36,932 nucleotides of DNA from Sphingomonas sp. UBA4766. Lineage in GTDB: Bacteria > Pseudomonadota > Alphaproteobacteria > Sphingomonadales > Sphingomonadaceae. The notes under the pieces were generated by a model. That model was given only the letters and a program-made list of their open reading frames with translations. It did not search any database and was not told the DNA's origin. Location of the stretch: positions 1-36,932 of the forward strand of contig DHHS01000170.1 in NCBI GenBank assembly GCA_002403415.1, in the 5' to 3' direction. Made by a program: the position numbers and the translations under genes. The stretch's first letter is position 1. Each line of letters opens with the position of its first letter. Shown piece by piece: positions 1 to 8,630 of the stretch.

Positions 1-368
1 ATTTCGGCGGCGGCAATCTCTGCCTGTTTCTGCGCCCGCTCAGCCCGCAGCCGGTCGAGCAATTGCGGGTCGTTGTCGACGATGCGCGCAATCGGATCGC
101 CCTGTTTCACCAGCGTGCCGTCGGTGACATACCAACGCTCGATCCGCCCCGGCACCAGCGCCGTGATGTTCTGCACCCGGTCGCGCGGGTCGAGCGCGAT
201 GACCGAGCCGGTACCCTGCGCCGTTTGCACCCAGGGCACATAGACCAGCCCTGCCAACGACAGCACAATCGCGATGCCCAGGATAATCGCGATCGCGCGC
301 AATGCGCGGGGCGTGCGCAGCCGCGCCAGCGTCTTGAACTGGGCGAGTTGTTCAGCGTGCGTCTGCAT
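1..368 (-). CDS. HlyD-family membrane fusion protein (partial, 3' end outside window)
   Basis: The reading frame starts at an ATG at 368 and runs off the left edge. About 122 residues are visible. They begin with a short cytoplasmic segment (MQTHAEQLAQF), then one membrane span at about residues 26-48 (AIAIILGIAIVLSLAGLVYV), then a biotinyl/lipoyl-like hinge (GSVIALDPRDRVQNI, LVPGRIERWYV, GTLVKQGDPIARI) and the start of a coiled coil (LLDRLRAERAQKQAEIAAAE). This is the standard N-terminus of periplasmic adaptor subunits that link an inner-membrane ABC exporter to an outer-membrane channel. Its start lies 17 bases inside the upstream ABC gene, so the two are almost certainly co-translated parts of one export system. 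The substrate cannot be read from the sequence. Confidence 0.88.
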   Translation of the reverse strand, partial: MQTHAEQLAQFKTLARLRTPRALRAIAIILGIAIVLSLAGLVYVPWVQTAQGTGSVIALDPRDRVQNITALVPGRIERWYVTDGTLVKQGDPIARIVDNDPQLLDRLRAERAQKQAEIAAAE

Positions 369-2061
369 TGCGCGCCTCCCCCGATGCGGCATGGCGCAGC
401 GTGTCGAACGTCACGCGATCTGCCTCGATCCACTGCCGATCGCGGCCGAGCCACAAATGCCCGTCGAGCACGGGCGGATTATTGCGGTGCGTGAAATAGA
501 GCAATGTCGTCGGCAACGGTTTAAACGCCTCCAAAATCCGGTTCATCTCATCGGCGGGCACCATGTCGAACAGCGGCGACAGCAGCAGCAATTTCGGCTG
601 CGAGAGGAACGCGCCCGCCAGCTTCAGCCGCATCATCTCTGGCAGCGACAGCGGCCACCCGGTCGACGCCAGCACCGTGTCTAGCCCTTCGGGCAATTGC
701 CCAATCCGCCGGTCGATGCCGAGCAGCTTTAGGGCGGCCATCATCTTGCCCGGATCATCATCGGGCGAACAGAGTTCGAGATAATCGCGCACCGAACATT
801 CAACGATCGTCGGCCGATCGAGCACGATTACGTCGCTGCGCAAGCGATAGGCGTCGAGCACGCTCAGCTCTGCGCCGCCCAGGGTGATGAACCCGGCATC
901 GGGCGGCCGGTGGCGCTTCAGCAGCAGGGCAAAGGCGCGCTGCGTCTCGGGGTCGGCGGCGGCGACCAGCTTGGCGCGGTGCGGTATCGCGCAGTCGAGC
1001 CGGATGTCGCCCAGCCGCACGTCCGCGAAAACCAGATCGCCCGCCGCCTCGCCCGTACCGGTGACGCGCCCCGGCACTTCCTGAGGGATTGCATAGAGCA
1101 AGCCCAATTCCTCCACCGCCGTCACCAGATCATAGAAAATGTCGAGATAGGGCCCGATTTGCGCAAAGCCGAAAAAGATGCTCGACAGGATCAGTTCTGC
1201 TGCAACCAATTGTCCGATCGAAAGCTGACCTTGGATGACAAGCCACCCGCCCATTGCCAGCAAACCAGCACTTGCCACCGCATAAAGCACCAGATACGCA
1301 ACCGTCTGGGTAAAGCTATAGTTGAAATGCCGCCGATACGCTTTGATATAGCGTGCAGTCATTGCCTCTGATTTATCGATCGCATAGCTGATATGGCGGC
1401 CTGATTTATAGAAACCATTCGATGCGCCAACGCTTTCAAGCCAGTGCGCGGTATCATACTTTGCATGGCTGACCGCAACCGCCGACGTCATTGCACCGCG
1501 CGACCAGATGCGCCAGATCAACCAGGCGATCAGGATGAACAACAGATTGAAGCCCAGGAAAAACGGGTGGTAAAATGAGGTCACTACAAAACCGACCGCC
1601 GACTGCAGCAAAATCGTGAACAGCCCGATCAACAGCGACGGCACCGATTTTTGAATGTTCATCACTTCGAAATAGCGATTGAACAAATCACCTTTGCGCG
1701 CATCCCCGAAAAACGGATCGCGCGAATGGACTGCACGCAGCGTGATTTCCGCAACCAGTTGAGCAAAGATGCGCTGGCGGAATACTTCCATCAAATGCAC
1801 GCGAAATGCGCTCAACACTGCCGACAACATCAGCAGCGCAAATAATAATCCCGCCAGCGTGAATAGCGGTGCGGGCAATGCCGTATTGGCGACGCTGTTG
1901 ATCAGCAACTGCACCGAAATCGGCGTTGCCAGCGACAACAGGCTGATCCCGACGCCATAGACGACCGCCAAAGTGAAAAAGGCGCGGTCCGGCCCCAGAA
2001 TCGGCGCGGCCCAGCGAATGAAATCGCGCAACCTCACCGTTTGATGCACTTCACCCGCCAT
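352..2061 (-). CDS. ABC exporter half-transporter with a degenerate ATPase domain
   Basis: This 569-residue protein has an ABC type-1 membrane domain (about residues 30-310; hydrophobic segments near FFTLAVVYGVGISLLSLA and FTLAGLLFALLMLSAVLSAF) followed by a nucleotide-binding-domain-like half. The second half keeps the family's spacing but not its motifs. Where Walker A should be it reads LVAAADPETQRAF, with no GxxGxGK[S/T]. The signature LSGGQ region reads LSLPEMMRLKLAGAFL. The Walker B strand PKLLLLSP lacks the acidic pair. An H-loop-like histidine remains (LLYFTHRNN). There is a good ribosome site (AGGGAG) before the ATG at 2061. It probably needs a second, competent ATPase subunit or works as a non-hydrolysing partner with the downstream HlyD protein. 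The family assignment is firm; loss of ATPase activity is inferred. Confidence 0.85.
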   Translation of the reverse strand: MAGEVHQTVRLRDFIRWAAPILGPDRAFFTLAVVYGVGISLLSLATPISVQLLINSVANTALPAPLFTLAGLLFALLMLSAVLSAFRVHLMEVFRQRIFAQLVAEITLRAVHSRDPFFGDARKGDLFNRYFEVMNIQKSVPSLLIGLFTILLQSAVGFVVTSFYHPFFLGFNLLFILIAWLIWRIWSRGAMTSAVAVSHAKYDTAHWLESVGASNGFYKSGRHISYAIDKSEAMTARYIKAYRRHFNYSFTQTVAYLVLYAVASAGLLAMGGWLVIQGQLSIGQLVAAELILSSIFFGFAQIGPYLDIFYDLVTAVEELGLLYAIPQEVPGRVTGTGEAAGDLVFADVRLGDIRLDCAIPHRAKLVAAADPETQRAFALLLKRHRPPDAGFITLGGAELSVLDAYRLRSDVIVLDRPTIVECSVRDYLELCSPDDDPGKMMAALKLLGIDRRIGQLPEGLDTVLASTGWPLSLPEMMRLKLAGAFLSQPKLLLLSPLFDMVPADEMNRILEAFKPLPTTLLYFTHRNNPPVLDGHLWLGRDRQWIEADRVTFDTLRHAASGEARNADAR

Positions 2062-2155
2062 GCGTCACTCCCTGAACGGCACTGATCGCCGATGTTGCGC
2101 CGCAATAAATAGCGCGCATTTCAATAGTTTCAACACACATCCATGACAATTATTG

Positions 2156-2170
2156 ATAGGATTATCCTAT
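2156..2170. promoter_or_regulatory. 15-base palindrome with OxyR-type spacing (ATAG-N7-CTAT)
   Basis: ATAGGAT and ATCCTAT form a perfect inverted repeat around one base. It reads as ATAG, seven bases, CTAT, which is the half-site pattern known for OxyR. It overlaps the stop codon of the OxyR-like regulator and lies about 90 bases upstream of the ABC gene start, in the only gap between the two. It could be an operator for the ABC-HlyD operon, or simply the stem of a weak terminator for the regulator gene. A full OxyR site would need a second half-site 22 bases away, which I do not see. Confidence 0.4.
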
Positions 2171-3082
2171 TGAAAGGATCGACCGCTCGACATCGCGAAC
2201 GATGTCGGCCAATTGGTGATACGCACTCGCCCGCCCCGCGCGGCGCCGCCACGCCATCGCCAGTTCGCGATACATCGGCTTGCCGCGCACCGACCGCACG
2301 ATTACATCGTCGCCATCGCGGATTTCCGACCGGATGTAGAGCGACGGCAACAGCGCCAGCCCCATGCCCAGCCCCGCCATCTGCCGGATCGCGTCGAGAC
2401 TGGTCCCCTCATAGGCGCGCAGCACCGGCGCGCCGACCGCTTCGCCCAGCGCGACGATCTGCTCGGTCATCTTGTAGTGCGGGGACAGGGTAAGCAACCC
2501 GCGCCCCGCGAGTGCGGTCGGGTCGATCACCTGCCCGTCGCCCAACGGATCATCGGCCGCCATCGCCAGTAACAATTCCTCGCGAAACAGCCGCTCGACC
2601 GTGAATTCGCGACCGATCACCGGCATCTGCACCAGCACCGCGTCATGCGTGCCTGCCGCCAGGTCGCGCAGCAAGTCGTCGGGGGCACCCTCGCGCACGT
2701 GCAGGCGCAGCGCGCGGTGATCGCGGTGGAGCCGCGCCACCACCCGCGGCATCAAATAGGGCCCGAGTGTGGGGGACACCCCCAGCCGGATCGTGCCCGA
2801 CAAGCCCATCGGATCATCGAGCGCCGATTCCTCAAGTGCGGCGACATCGACCAGGATCGCCTGCGCGCGCTGCACGATGTCGCGGCCAATCGGCGTCAGC
2901 GTGGCCGTGGTCGTGCCGCGCTCGACGATCCGCACGCCAAGCCGCGTCTCAAGCTGCGCGATCTGCGCCGACAACGATGGCTGGGCCACCCCTACCCGCT
3001 CCGCCGCACGACGAAAATGGCCGGTATCAGCCAGCGCAACCAGATAGTGCAATTGGCGCAGGGTAATGTTGGGAGCCGCCAT
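2162..3082 (-). CDS. LysR-family regulator, OxyR-like, without redox cysteines
   Basis: This 306-residue protein has an N-terminal winged helix-turn-helix (residues about 6-65: LRQLHYLVALADTGHFRRAAE, then AQPSLSAQIAQLE) and a periplasmic-binding-fold effector domain (about 95-300). The HTH and the stretch EGTSLDAIRQMAGLGMGLALLP resemble OxyR. However, no cysteine is visible anywhere in the protein. The position of the OxyR peroxidatic Cys (GHCLRDQ in E. coli) reads PHYKMTEQ here. It therefore cannot sense peroxide by the known disulfide switch and must respond to another signal, or only share ancestry. It lies upstream of and co-directional with the ABC-HlyD genes, which it may control. The start ATG at 3082 fits the usual family N-terminus. 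Confidence 0.85.
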   Translation of the reverse strand: MAAPNITLRQLHYLVALADTGHFRRAAERVGVAQPSLSAQIAQLETRLGVRIVERGTTTATLTPIGRDIVQRAQAILVDVAALEESALDDPMGLSGTIRLGVSPTLGPYLMPRVVARLHRDHRALRLHVREGAPDDLLRDLAAGTHDAVLVQMPVIGREFTVERLFREELLLAMAADDPLGDGQVIDPTALAGRGLLTLSPHYKMTEQIVALGEAVGAPVLRAYEGTSLDAIRQMAGLGMGLALLPSLYIRSEIRDGDDVIVRSVRGKPMYRELAMAWRRRAGRASAYHQLADIVRDVERSILSIG

Positions 3083-3629
3083 CCCCGCCGCCTATCAGCT
3101 TCCAACCGCAAAGTCAGCCGGGTGGCGCCCAAGCGGACGCGGTGGCGGGCCACGGACGATAGTGATGATCACTACGATTACGCCATAGCTCTCTGATGAC
3201 CCCCTGGCCGAACCGCTATCTTGCGTAATCTGTCACCGATGCGCGGGACAATTCCGTCGCTGCTGTCCGTCGTCAGATCATTGCAGCGACATCCAGCCCC
3301 CCGCAGCGGTCCAGATGCGAGGCACTTCGTGCGCCGCGGTGATGAACTGGCCAGCAGCGACCTTGTCGGCGATCACCGATCGCGCCACCATCATGGGTCA
3401 GGTCGCGCGGTCGGCGCCTGCGGGCGCCTCAACCGCCCGGTGCATCCATGCACTGCGCTTCTATAAAACACCTTGTCTCGGTAGCCACGAAACCGAGCAC
3501 AACGCATCCCACCTCTGGCATTTGACAGTCAAGCAGTCACTCAGCCTCGACAATCCTGCACTGCGCGCCGCTCTGGCGCGATCCGGCGCTCGCTCATATG
3601 CAGGCGGGGTTGCAGTCAGCTGACTCCTG
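3083..3629. other. 547-base intergenic region, no supported gene
   Basis: Short open frames here lack family features, good start contexts or codon patterns like the neighbours. The stretch holds the promoter side of the LysR-type gene, including a perfect inverted repeat at 3160-3174, and the region downstream of the first AraC gene. The part around 3290-3460 is GC-rich and may be the remains of an older gene, but I could not match it to a family. Confidence 0.5.
3160..3174. promoter_or_regulatory. Inverted repeat upstream of the LysR-type gene
   Basis: TAGTGAT and ATCACTA flank a single G, giving a perfect 7-base dyad. It lies about 78 bases upstream of the regulator start, in the usual window for LysR autoregulatory sites. 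It also begins with ATAG (3159-3162) but lacks the matching CTAT. It is a candidate operator only. Confidence 0.35.
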
Positions 3630-4568
3630 TCAGGTGCGGGCTTTGCGTCGATAGGCTGTCGGGGTGAGCCCGTAGTGTCGGCGAAAGAGCCGCGCAAAAT
3701 GGGCTGGAGATTGATAACCTGTTTCGAAGGCAACATCCGTGATGGCCAAATTGGTCGTTTCCAGCAGCACACAGGCTCGCTCCAACCTAATCTTCGTCAG
3801 ATATTGGTGCGGCGGAACACCAACGGAGCGCTTGAAACTGCGGATGAAATGAAAGGGCGAAAGTCGCGCTTCCGCCGCAAGATCGGCGATCGACAAATCA
3901 TCTGCGTAGCGACTTTGGAGCACTTCAATTGTACGTTTTTGCTGCCAGGGAGCAAGACCTGAGGTGAGAAGATCGGAGCATTCTGTTAATCTCGACCATG
4001 TCCGAAGCATTCTTACGGTCAGGGCCAGCGAAACGCTGTCCAGCATCATCTGGCTGCCGCCGCTCGGAGCCTGGATTTCCTGAGCAACCAGTCGGCCCAT
4101 CCGGGCGATCATTGGATCGTCCTGGAGACCGCGCTGCTGCAATTCGACCGACCCGGGACAATTGAATTCCTCCGTCGCGCTCTGCTGCAACAATTTGTCG
4201 GGAAGATAGAGATGCATGCACTGACCACAGGCAGAGTAGGTGACGGAACGCGGCGCTTCTCCTGCTCGCACCAGGGCCGTGCTGCCCGGAGCAATGCGCC
4301 GATGGAAGACGTGGCGGCCATCGATAAAGAGGCTGCTCTCGCCCCCGCCGAAAAGGCAAGTCTCGATCATGTGCGTGTGCGGGCAGGCAGGGCGTGACGC
4401 TTCGCTATTGGCGAAAACATCAGATTGCCAAAGTGCAGCCGACATGCCCAATGAGCCAAAACCCTTGGCTATGGGCGTTTGGCTGTAGGAAAGCTCTATC
4501 CGATCTGCGTTGAGCGGACCGGTTTCAGTCCCGGGCAGACTGCCGGTCGGATCAGACACTGTTGACAC
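3630..4568 (-). CDS. AraC-family transcriptional regulator (tandem paralog 1)
   Basis: This 312-residue protein has an N-terminal sensor half (about 25-200) and a C-terminal AraC DNA-binding domain (about 212-310) with both HTH units: LSIADLAAEARLSPFHFIRSFK and ITDVAFETGYQSPAHFARLFRRHYGLTP. The sensor half contains HTH-rich (PACPHTHMIETC) and GGGESSLFIDGR segments typical of a cupin-like fold. The frame opens with GTG at 4568, in a context (TAGCTT before GTG) shared with its neighbour at 4746-5684. Both proteins are exactly 312 residues and collinear throughout, so one arose by tandem duplication. No cognate target gene is obvious; the broken lactonase gene and the P460 operon on the same strand are candidates. 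Confidence 0.88.
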   Translation of the reverse strand: MSTVSDPTGSLPGTETGPLNADRIELSYSQTPIAKGFGSLGMSAALWQSDVFANSEASRPACPHTHMIETCLFGGGESSLFIDGRHVFHRRIAPGSTALVRAGEAPRSVTYSACGQCMHLYLPDKLLQQSATEEFNCPGSVELQQRGLQDDPMIARMGRLVAQEIQAPSGGSQMMLDSVSLALTVRMLRTWSRLTECSDLLTSGLAPWQQKRTIEVLQSRYADDLSIADLAAEARLSPFHFIRSFKRSVGVPPHQYLTKIRLERACVLLETTNLAITDVAFETGYQSPAHFARLFRRHYGLTPTAYRRKART

Positions 4569-4745
4569 AAGCTATCCCACTTCTCGCTTGGCCCATAGCA
4601 CACTGGCGGTGTTCGGCGCCCAACTCGAACAGGAACGGCGCGGGGTTGAACCCTCCCTTCGGCCTACCCGCTTTCTTGCACGGCAATACCTGTCGTACCC
4701 TGGCGGTCGCTTGCCGAATGATGGGGATCACGTTGCGCGACCCAA

Positions 4746-5684
4746 TCACCTGTTCCGTTCGCGCCGATAGGCTGTCGGCGTCATCCCGTAATGTCGGCGA
4801 AAGAGCCGCGCAAAATGGGCTGGAGATTGGTAACCAGTTTCGAAGGCAACATCCGTGATGGCCAAATCGGTAGTCTCCAGCAGTACACGGGCGCGTTCCA
4901 TCCTTATCTGCGTCAGATATTGATGCGGCGGAACACCAACGGACGCCTTGAAACTGCGGATGAAATGAAACGGGGAAAGCCGCGCCTCCGCTGCAAGATC
5001 GTCGATCGACAAATTCTCGTGATAGCGACTTTGAAGCTGCTCAATGGCGCGCTGTTGCTGCCAGGGCGCAAGGCCTGACCGATGCAGTTCGGTGGGTGCT
5101 GACAGGCTCGACCAGGACCGCAGCACGTGGACGACCAGGGCCAAAGAAACGCTGTCCAGCATCATCCGGCTGCCGCAGCTCGGAATCCGAATTTCTTGCG
5201 CAACAATCTTTCCCAACTGGGTGATGGCCGGATCGACTCTGAGATCGCTTGGCAGCAGCTCGACCTGAGCATTTTGCCCAAAGCCATCTTCCGCACTTTG
5301 TTGCAACAGACTGTCTGGCAGATAGAGATGCAGACAGTGACCCCAGCCGGCGTGGGTGACGGCACGTGCCGTGTCTCCCGCCCGAAGAATGCCCGTACTG
5401 CCAGGAACGATCTGCCGACGATAACGAAAACGACCATTGATGAAAGAGCTACTCTCGCCCCCGCCGTTAAGGCAGGTCGAAATCGCATGGGTATGCTGGC
5501 AGGCGGGGATATTGTGATCGAAACCCGCGAAGATTTCCGTTTGCCAAAGTGCCGCTGACACACCCAGGGAGCCGAGGCCCTTGGCTATGGTTTGCTTCGC
5601 ATAAATCGCCTCTGTCCGGTCCGGGCTATGCCGACCGGATGCTGTCTCGTGCTGGTCGCCCGTTCGGTCGGGTACTGTTGCCAC
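4746..5684 (-). CDS. AraC-family transcriptional regulator (tandem paralog 2)
   Basis: This 312-residue paralog of the gene at 3630-4568 has the same architecture: a sensor half (ACQHTHAISTCLNGGGESSSFING) and a C-terminal double HTH (LSIDDLAAEARLSPFHFIRSFK; ITDVAFETGYQSPAHFARLFRRHYGMTP). The DNA-binding domains are nearly identical, while the sensor halves differ much more. They probably recognise the same or overlapping DNA but different ligands. The start is GTG at 5684 with a G-rich ribosome site (GGGGGT). The 177-base gap to the paralog could hold its promoter. The region upstream (5685-5948) carries no gene that I can support. Confidence 0.88.
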   Translation of the reverse strand: MATVPDRTGDQHETASGRHSPDRTEAIYAKQTIAKGLGSLGVSAALWQTEIFAGFDHNIPACQHTHAISTCLNGGGESSSFINGRFRYRRQIVPGSTGILRAGDTARAVTHAGWGHCLHLYLPDSLLQQSAEDGFGQNAQVELLPSDLRVDPAITQLGKIVAQEIRIPSCGSRMMLDSVSLALVVHVLRSWSSLSAPTELHRSGLAPWQQQRAIEQLQSRYHENLSIDDLAAEARLSPFHFIRSFKASVGVPPHQYLTQIRMERARVLLETTDLAITDVAFETGYQSPAHFARLFRRHYGMTPTAYRRERNR

Positions 5685-5948
5685 AAGCTACCCCCAAGGT
5701 CACAAGCAATCGGGGAGTTGCTAAAGACAGTCAACATCGCCAGCGATTCGCTATTGACCTGTTGATAGCACATTTTTGATGTTTTCAGAACGTAACATCG
5801 CCGCGCACGGAACACCTGACCGAGTTCGCAACCGAGGACATCGGCATCTCTGTGCTCGTCGCTGGTCGCTCCGCTGCATTCGCCGTTATGGATCAGACGG
5901 CGACCGTTGGAGAAAGTCGCCAGCCTGGGCCGCCATTGTCGAGGGCGA

Positions 5949-7259
5949 TCAAAAGCCGGCTAAACCCTGCGGGCTGTTATAGGCAATTGGATGGCGCGAC
6001 ACTTCGGCCAAGCTGCCATTCTTGACCACACGATAGGCAATCAGCGTCGAGGCGTTGCCAAATATCTGGTACAGAAAAGCGTCGTCGGGGCTCAACCAGC
6101 TGTCGCTTGGGCCACTGCTGACCAGGCCATTGACGGCGCGGAAGGTGCCATCGCCGGGGATTGGATCGTTCGCAGGATCTTTGAGAATCCGCAGCGTAGC
6201 CCCGTCGAGCGCGAAGCTGGTCAAGCTGCCATATCCGAAATTGGTCGCATAAACGCGCTTGCCGTCGGCGGATATCGCCAGCCAGCAAAGCTCCGAGGGC
6301 TTGCCAGCAGCGGTATTGATCTGGACCGCTGCTCCACTGGTAACGTGCCCCTTCGCGTCGATATGGCTGATCGCGATCCCGTCGGACACCGCATAGCCGT
6401 TGATGAAGGTGCCCGGTCGACCTTTTACGAAACCGATGTAGAAGGGGCCGGCTCCCCCCGCATCATTGAAGATCGGTTCACGCAAGGCGCCCCGCGAATC
6501 GATCGGGAAGACGACCAGCCCGTCTTTGTCGGGCGCGTTGGCAACAACCAGCTTTGCCGATCCATCGGCATTTTCCGCCGGGCGAAAATCAAACAATATG
6601 TCGACGAGAAGAAACTTCTGATCGGGCGACAGAACCAACTGGGTGGGGATTCGGTCGGTCTTGGTGGCGTTGTTGACGCTGTAGCGCGCGTCGCGCAACG
6701 TCAGTTTGCCGGCCTTTTCCGAAAACGCGCGAATATGGTTGGGTCCGAAGGCATGGAGCACGAACAGCGTATGGCTCGCCGGGCTATAGGCGAGCGACTT
6801 GGCCGTGCCGCTTTTGCCGGTTACCGGTTCGCCAGTGCTCTGGCGATCGAGCAGCGTAAGGCGACCACCGGCCGCAACACGAAAGCTCTACACCGTATTG
6901 TCGCCGCCATTGGTGGCAAACAGCAGCTTATTGCCCGGGGCCAGGATGACGCTGCCGGCACCTTCGAAGGCATTGGGTGCGCTGGCTTGCCCGCTGACTG
7001 GCTTGAATACGCCCGACCCGGCACCGCCCGTGGCGACGCGCTCAACCTCGGCCAGCGTGCCGTCGGCACGACGCGCGAAATGCACGATCTCGTTGGCGAT
7101 GGTGTTGGACTGCATGTAAAGGTGGCCGACCACCTTTGCCGACGTGGGCGTCGGCTGCTGCAGCGCAGCAACGGTGAGCGTGAGAGCCGCTACTTTCGCG
7201 GTCTGCGCTACACCGATACCGAACAATATCAAGGCGACCAGGGCGAGCTTGAAACGCAT
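5949..7259 (-). pseudogene. Lactonase-like beta-propeller secreted protein, interrupted by an in-frame TAG
   Basis: One continuous frame runs from ATG 7259 to the stop at 5949, about 436 codons, broken only by a single TAG at 6890-6888. The N-terminal part has a signal peptide (MRFKLALVALILFGIGVAQ) preceded by GGAG. Both parts show repeated propeller-blade signatures such as GSVILAPGNKLLFATNGGDN, LVLSPDQKFLLVD, LAISADGKRVYATN and WLSPDDAFLYQI, typical of the 3-carboxymuconate cyclase / lactonase-type seven-bladed propellers. The residue before the stop (GDNTV) and after it (SFRV) join naturally, so a Tyr or Trp codon was probably lost. A downstream restart at 6761 would give a 270-residue protein without a signal peptide, unlikely to be useful. 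It precedes no other gene in a tight operon. Confidence 0.75.
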
Positions 7260-7343
7260 AACCAATGTCTCCAATAGTTTTCCGCGCGTCATGGCGCCCG
7301 TTTCAATGCCGATGCCAGGTTAAAGCCTATCACGGGTTCAGCC

Positions 7344-7934
7344 TTATTTTTTCAGAACCGGATAGCCTTCTACATAGGTCCAGTCGGTGGCTTTGGCCGG
7401 CACATGGCACGTCAGACAGTCGGTCTTGTAATCGGTCGATGTTGTCTTGGTCGGTGCGCCCTGGTCAAACCACGCCCAGCCCCAGCCTTCGCCCCACAAT
7501 TTGTTGTCGGGATGGCTGTTCTTGCTGTCCTTGACCATCACGAACCAGCCTTTCAGCGTTTTCGTATGGCTGACCGTGCCCGTTGTCATAGGCCCTGTCG
7601 TCGCCTCGAAAACCTCTTTTACCAGCGTCGCGCCGTCCGGGAACTTGCCAGTGGCGCGATGCCCGGCTGCGGCACCGGGTGACGCATAGACGATGTGCAT
7701 CTCCTTCGATCCTGCTGCCTTGTCGTCCGCCACGGCCCAAGTGCCGAGATACTGATAGGTATCACGATAATTGGCCGGTACCCGCAGGGTGCCCGAGGCG
7801 TCAGCGCCACTGTCGACAGCAACGCTGTCAACAACGGCACTTGATTTCGGTTGCGGCGCACAGGCCGTCACGATCAGGGCACCGGCCAACGATAACGCTC
7901 GCAACCCGACAACTGTGGCACCACGGGGCAGCAT
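7344..7934 (-). CDS. Cytochrome P460-family lipoprotein (copy A)
   Basis: This 196-residue protein starts at ATG 7934, two bases after the stop of the P460 gene upstream, indicating translational coupling. It has a lipoprotein signal (LSLAGALIVTAC) and then a P460-like domain with the C-terminal c-type heme motif CLTCH near residue 178. P460 cytochromes are periplasmic beta-sheet hemoproteins of the hydroxylamine/NO-oxidising type whose heme is cross-linked to a Lys. The many Trp/Tyr (WGEGWGWAWFDQG) fit the family, but I cannot assign the cross-link or the substrate. The protein is nearly identical to the gene at 11901-12479: about ten differences over some 160 mature residues. A longer in-frame upstream start is possible but would overlap the preceding gene and bury the signal peptide. 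Confidence 0.85.
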   Translation of the reverse strand: MLPRGATVVGLRALSLAGALIVTACAPQPKSSAVVDSVAVDSGADASGTLRVPANYRDTYQYLGTWAVADDKAAGSKEMHIVYASPGAAAGHRATGKFPDGATLVKEVFEATTGPMTTGTVSHTKTLKGWFVMVKDSKNSHPDNKLWGEGWGWAWFDQGAPTKTTSTDYKTDCLTCHVPAKATDWTYVEGYPVLKK

Positions 7935-7936
7935 CT

Positions 7937-8560
7937 CTATTGATCCAGCCGCGGATAGAACTGCGTCCACACCATATCTTTCTTGGCACCATCGATATGA
8001 CATTGCGCGCACTCACCGATCGGCCTCAATTTGGCAGTCTCAAATTTCGGCTCGCCATGATTGAAGTTATAATATCCCCAGTTTTGAGTGTCCGCATAAC
8101 GCTTGCTGTCCTTGACCGAAACATCCGCGCCATTGAGCTTGCCGGGGAAATATCCGCGCCCTGATGCCTCGTCGCGCGACCCGTCCGGATATGTTCCTTT
8201 CACGGTCAACTGAAGCTCCTTGAACATGATTGTTCCTTCCGGGAACACGCCGGTCTTCTTGTATTCGTCATAGGCCCATGGCTGGATATAGACGTTGTGG
8301 AACTCGGGGAAATTGGCCTTGCCATTGTTCAACCCATGCGGTGTCAACGGGGAGCCCATATAGACCCACCGTTCGAAGTTCTTGGGCAACACAAGTTCGC
8401 CCGCAGCGGTGTATTCCGGCATGTATCGCTCGACGGCAGGGCTGGCCACGGCAGTTTCATCGACCGGACCAGCCTTTGTTGCTTCTGACTTGCTGCAGCC
8501 TGCAAGAACAAGCAGAGAACATCCCAAAGAAAATGCGGCGAAGCTAGTTTTGGTCATCAT
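7937..8560 (-). CDS. Cytochrome P460-family lipoprotein (copy B, divergent)
   Basis: The start is ATG 8560 (or the next codon at 8557), chosen because AGAGGA lies just upstream and the lipoprotein signal (FSLGCSLLVLAGC) follows directly. The product is about 207 residues. The P460-like domain ends with the heme motif CAQCH. It is clearly homologous to the next gene in organisation (lipobox, W/Y-rich strands, C-terminal CxxCH) but only distantly similar in sequence. It is first in the two-gene operon with copy A. It probably acts at the membrane-periplasm face as an electron-transfer or small-nitrogen-compound oxidising protein; substrate unknown. The operon is preceded by the remains of a cytochrome c gene, hinting at an originally larger redox cluster. 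Confidence 0.82.
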   Translation of the reverse strand: MMTKTSFAAFSLGCSLLVLAGCSKSEATKAGPVDETAVASPAVERYMPEYTAAGELVLPKNFERWVYMGSPLTPHGLNNGKANFPEFHNVYIQPWAYDEYKKTGVFPEGTIMFKELQLTVKGTYPDGSRDEASGRGYFPGKLNGADVSVKDSKRYADTQNWGYYNFNHGEPKFETAKLRPIGECAQCHIDGAKKDMVWTQFYPRLDQ

Positions 8561-8630
8561 GATTTCCTCTTTACCAACTGTTATGATCTCGGATTCAGCG
8601 TTTTGTGACGGGCGCCAAAACGCACTGAAG

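Noticed and set aside
3221..3623. Small plus-strand frames between the LysR and AraC genes
   Set aside because: They have no ribosome sites, no family similarity and low-quality composition.
5991..7277. A 428-codon plus-strand open frame opposite the propeller gene
   Set aside because: It is the antisense of a clear coding frame, has no family features and arises from GC-rich third positions.
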